A DNA stretch of 31,327 nucleotides from assembly GCA_036897485.1 (NCBI GenBank), contig JAYMTF010000710.1, forward strand, positions 1-31,327, read 5' to 3'. A program made the translations under genes and the position numbers. Below, piece after piece: positions 31,101-31,327 of this stretch (positions are counted from its first letter, which is position 1; the number at the start of each line of letters is the position of its first letter). The DNA is from Pelargonium nanum (taxonomy: Eukaryota; Streptophyta; Magnoliopsida; Geraniales; Geraniaceae). Below the pieces are notes generated by a model. That model worked only from the letters and a program-made list of their open reading frames with translations, did no database searches and was not told the origin of the DNA.

Positions 31101-31327
31101 ACATGTTGGGTCTAGTAGTTAAAACACTTTGGATTTTCTCTGAGGTCTCAAGTTTGAGCCTTTTTGTCGACGGTATGGGGTGGGGTTTAGGGTGACACTC
31201 ATTTTGGGGAGTGAGAAATATTGTTACTTCGAGTGTCGACCTCTTTGGGGAGTGAGTTTCATTGTTACTTCGAGTATGATGTCCGTTGTGGTTTAGAGTG
31301 ACACTTCCTTTAGGAGGTGAGAAACAT
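31101..31327 (+). mobile_element. tRNA-derived SINE, copy 4, cut by the window edge
   Basis: It starts ACATGTTGGGTCTAGTAGTT and continues with GAGGTCTCAAGTTTGAGCC, GTCGACGGTATGGGG, GGGTTTAGGGTGACACTC and GGGGAGTGAGAAATATTG. These are the same modules as copy 2 but on the plus strand. The 3' module is then repeated, with AGTGAG/GGTGAG blocks at about 31210, 31250 and 31318, so this copy is longer than the others. The end is outside the window. Confidence 0.8.

Overview
This is an AT-rich plant nuclear window, most likely from a eudicot. The evidence is GT-AG introns, small exons, four genes related to plant families, and a dense mix of plant transposon remnants. No bacterial, organellar or viral genes were seen. 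I rebuilt the gene models by hand by matching reading frame, splice phase and family motifs across introns.

Layout: 1-3225 is repeat-rich intergenic DNA with Helitron-like ends, a hAT-type MITE, a SINE and LINE-like remnants. It leads into the promoter of a four-exon GDSL/SGNH esterase-lipase (3226-5109, +). A 1-kb spacer with a 185-bp tandem duplication follows. Next is a four-exon DUF962/Mpo1-like ER membrane protein (7884-6090, -), tail-to-tail with the esterase. It is head-to-head with a four-exon HNH-nuclease-like gene (9143-13516, +), and the shared upstream region carries a 393-bp foldback Mutator-type MITE. The HNH gene is tail-to-tail with a very long 19-exon gene (30850-14597, -). 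That gene encodes a 674-residue membrane protein with a degenerate J domain and two thioredoxin-like folds lacking CXXC. The window ends in another SINE.

No operon logic applies and the four genes do not form an obvious pathway. From memory, the pairing of the esterase and the DUF962 gene resembles the Arabidopsis At1g74460/At1g74440 neighbourhood, so it may be conserved synteny. The esterase is a predicted secreted hydrolase, the DUF962 protein probably acts in ER lipid alpha-oxidation, and the long gene encodes a predicted ER-type J-like protein.

The most notable points are four. (1) The J-like/thioredoxin-like protein has lost both HPD and CXXC motifs. (2) One of its 71-nt exons has a non-canonical GC donor, and a 1.8-kb Mutator-like element sits 36 nt before its acceptor. 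(3) A tRNA-derived SINE family is present in at least four copies, two with clear target-site duplications and one nested inside another element. (4) Several non-autonomous DNA transposons have readable termini and target duplications. I found no convincing undescribed multi-gene system.
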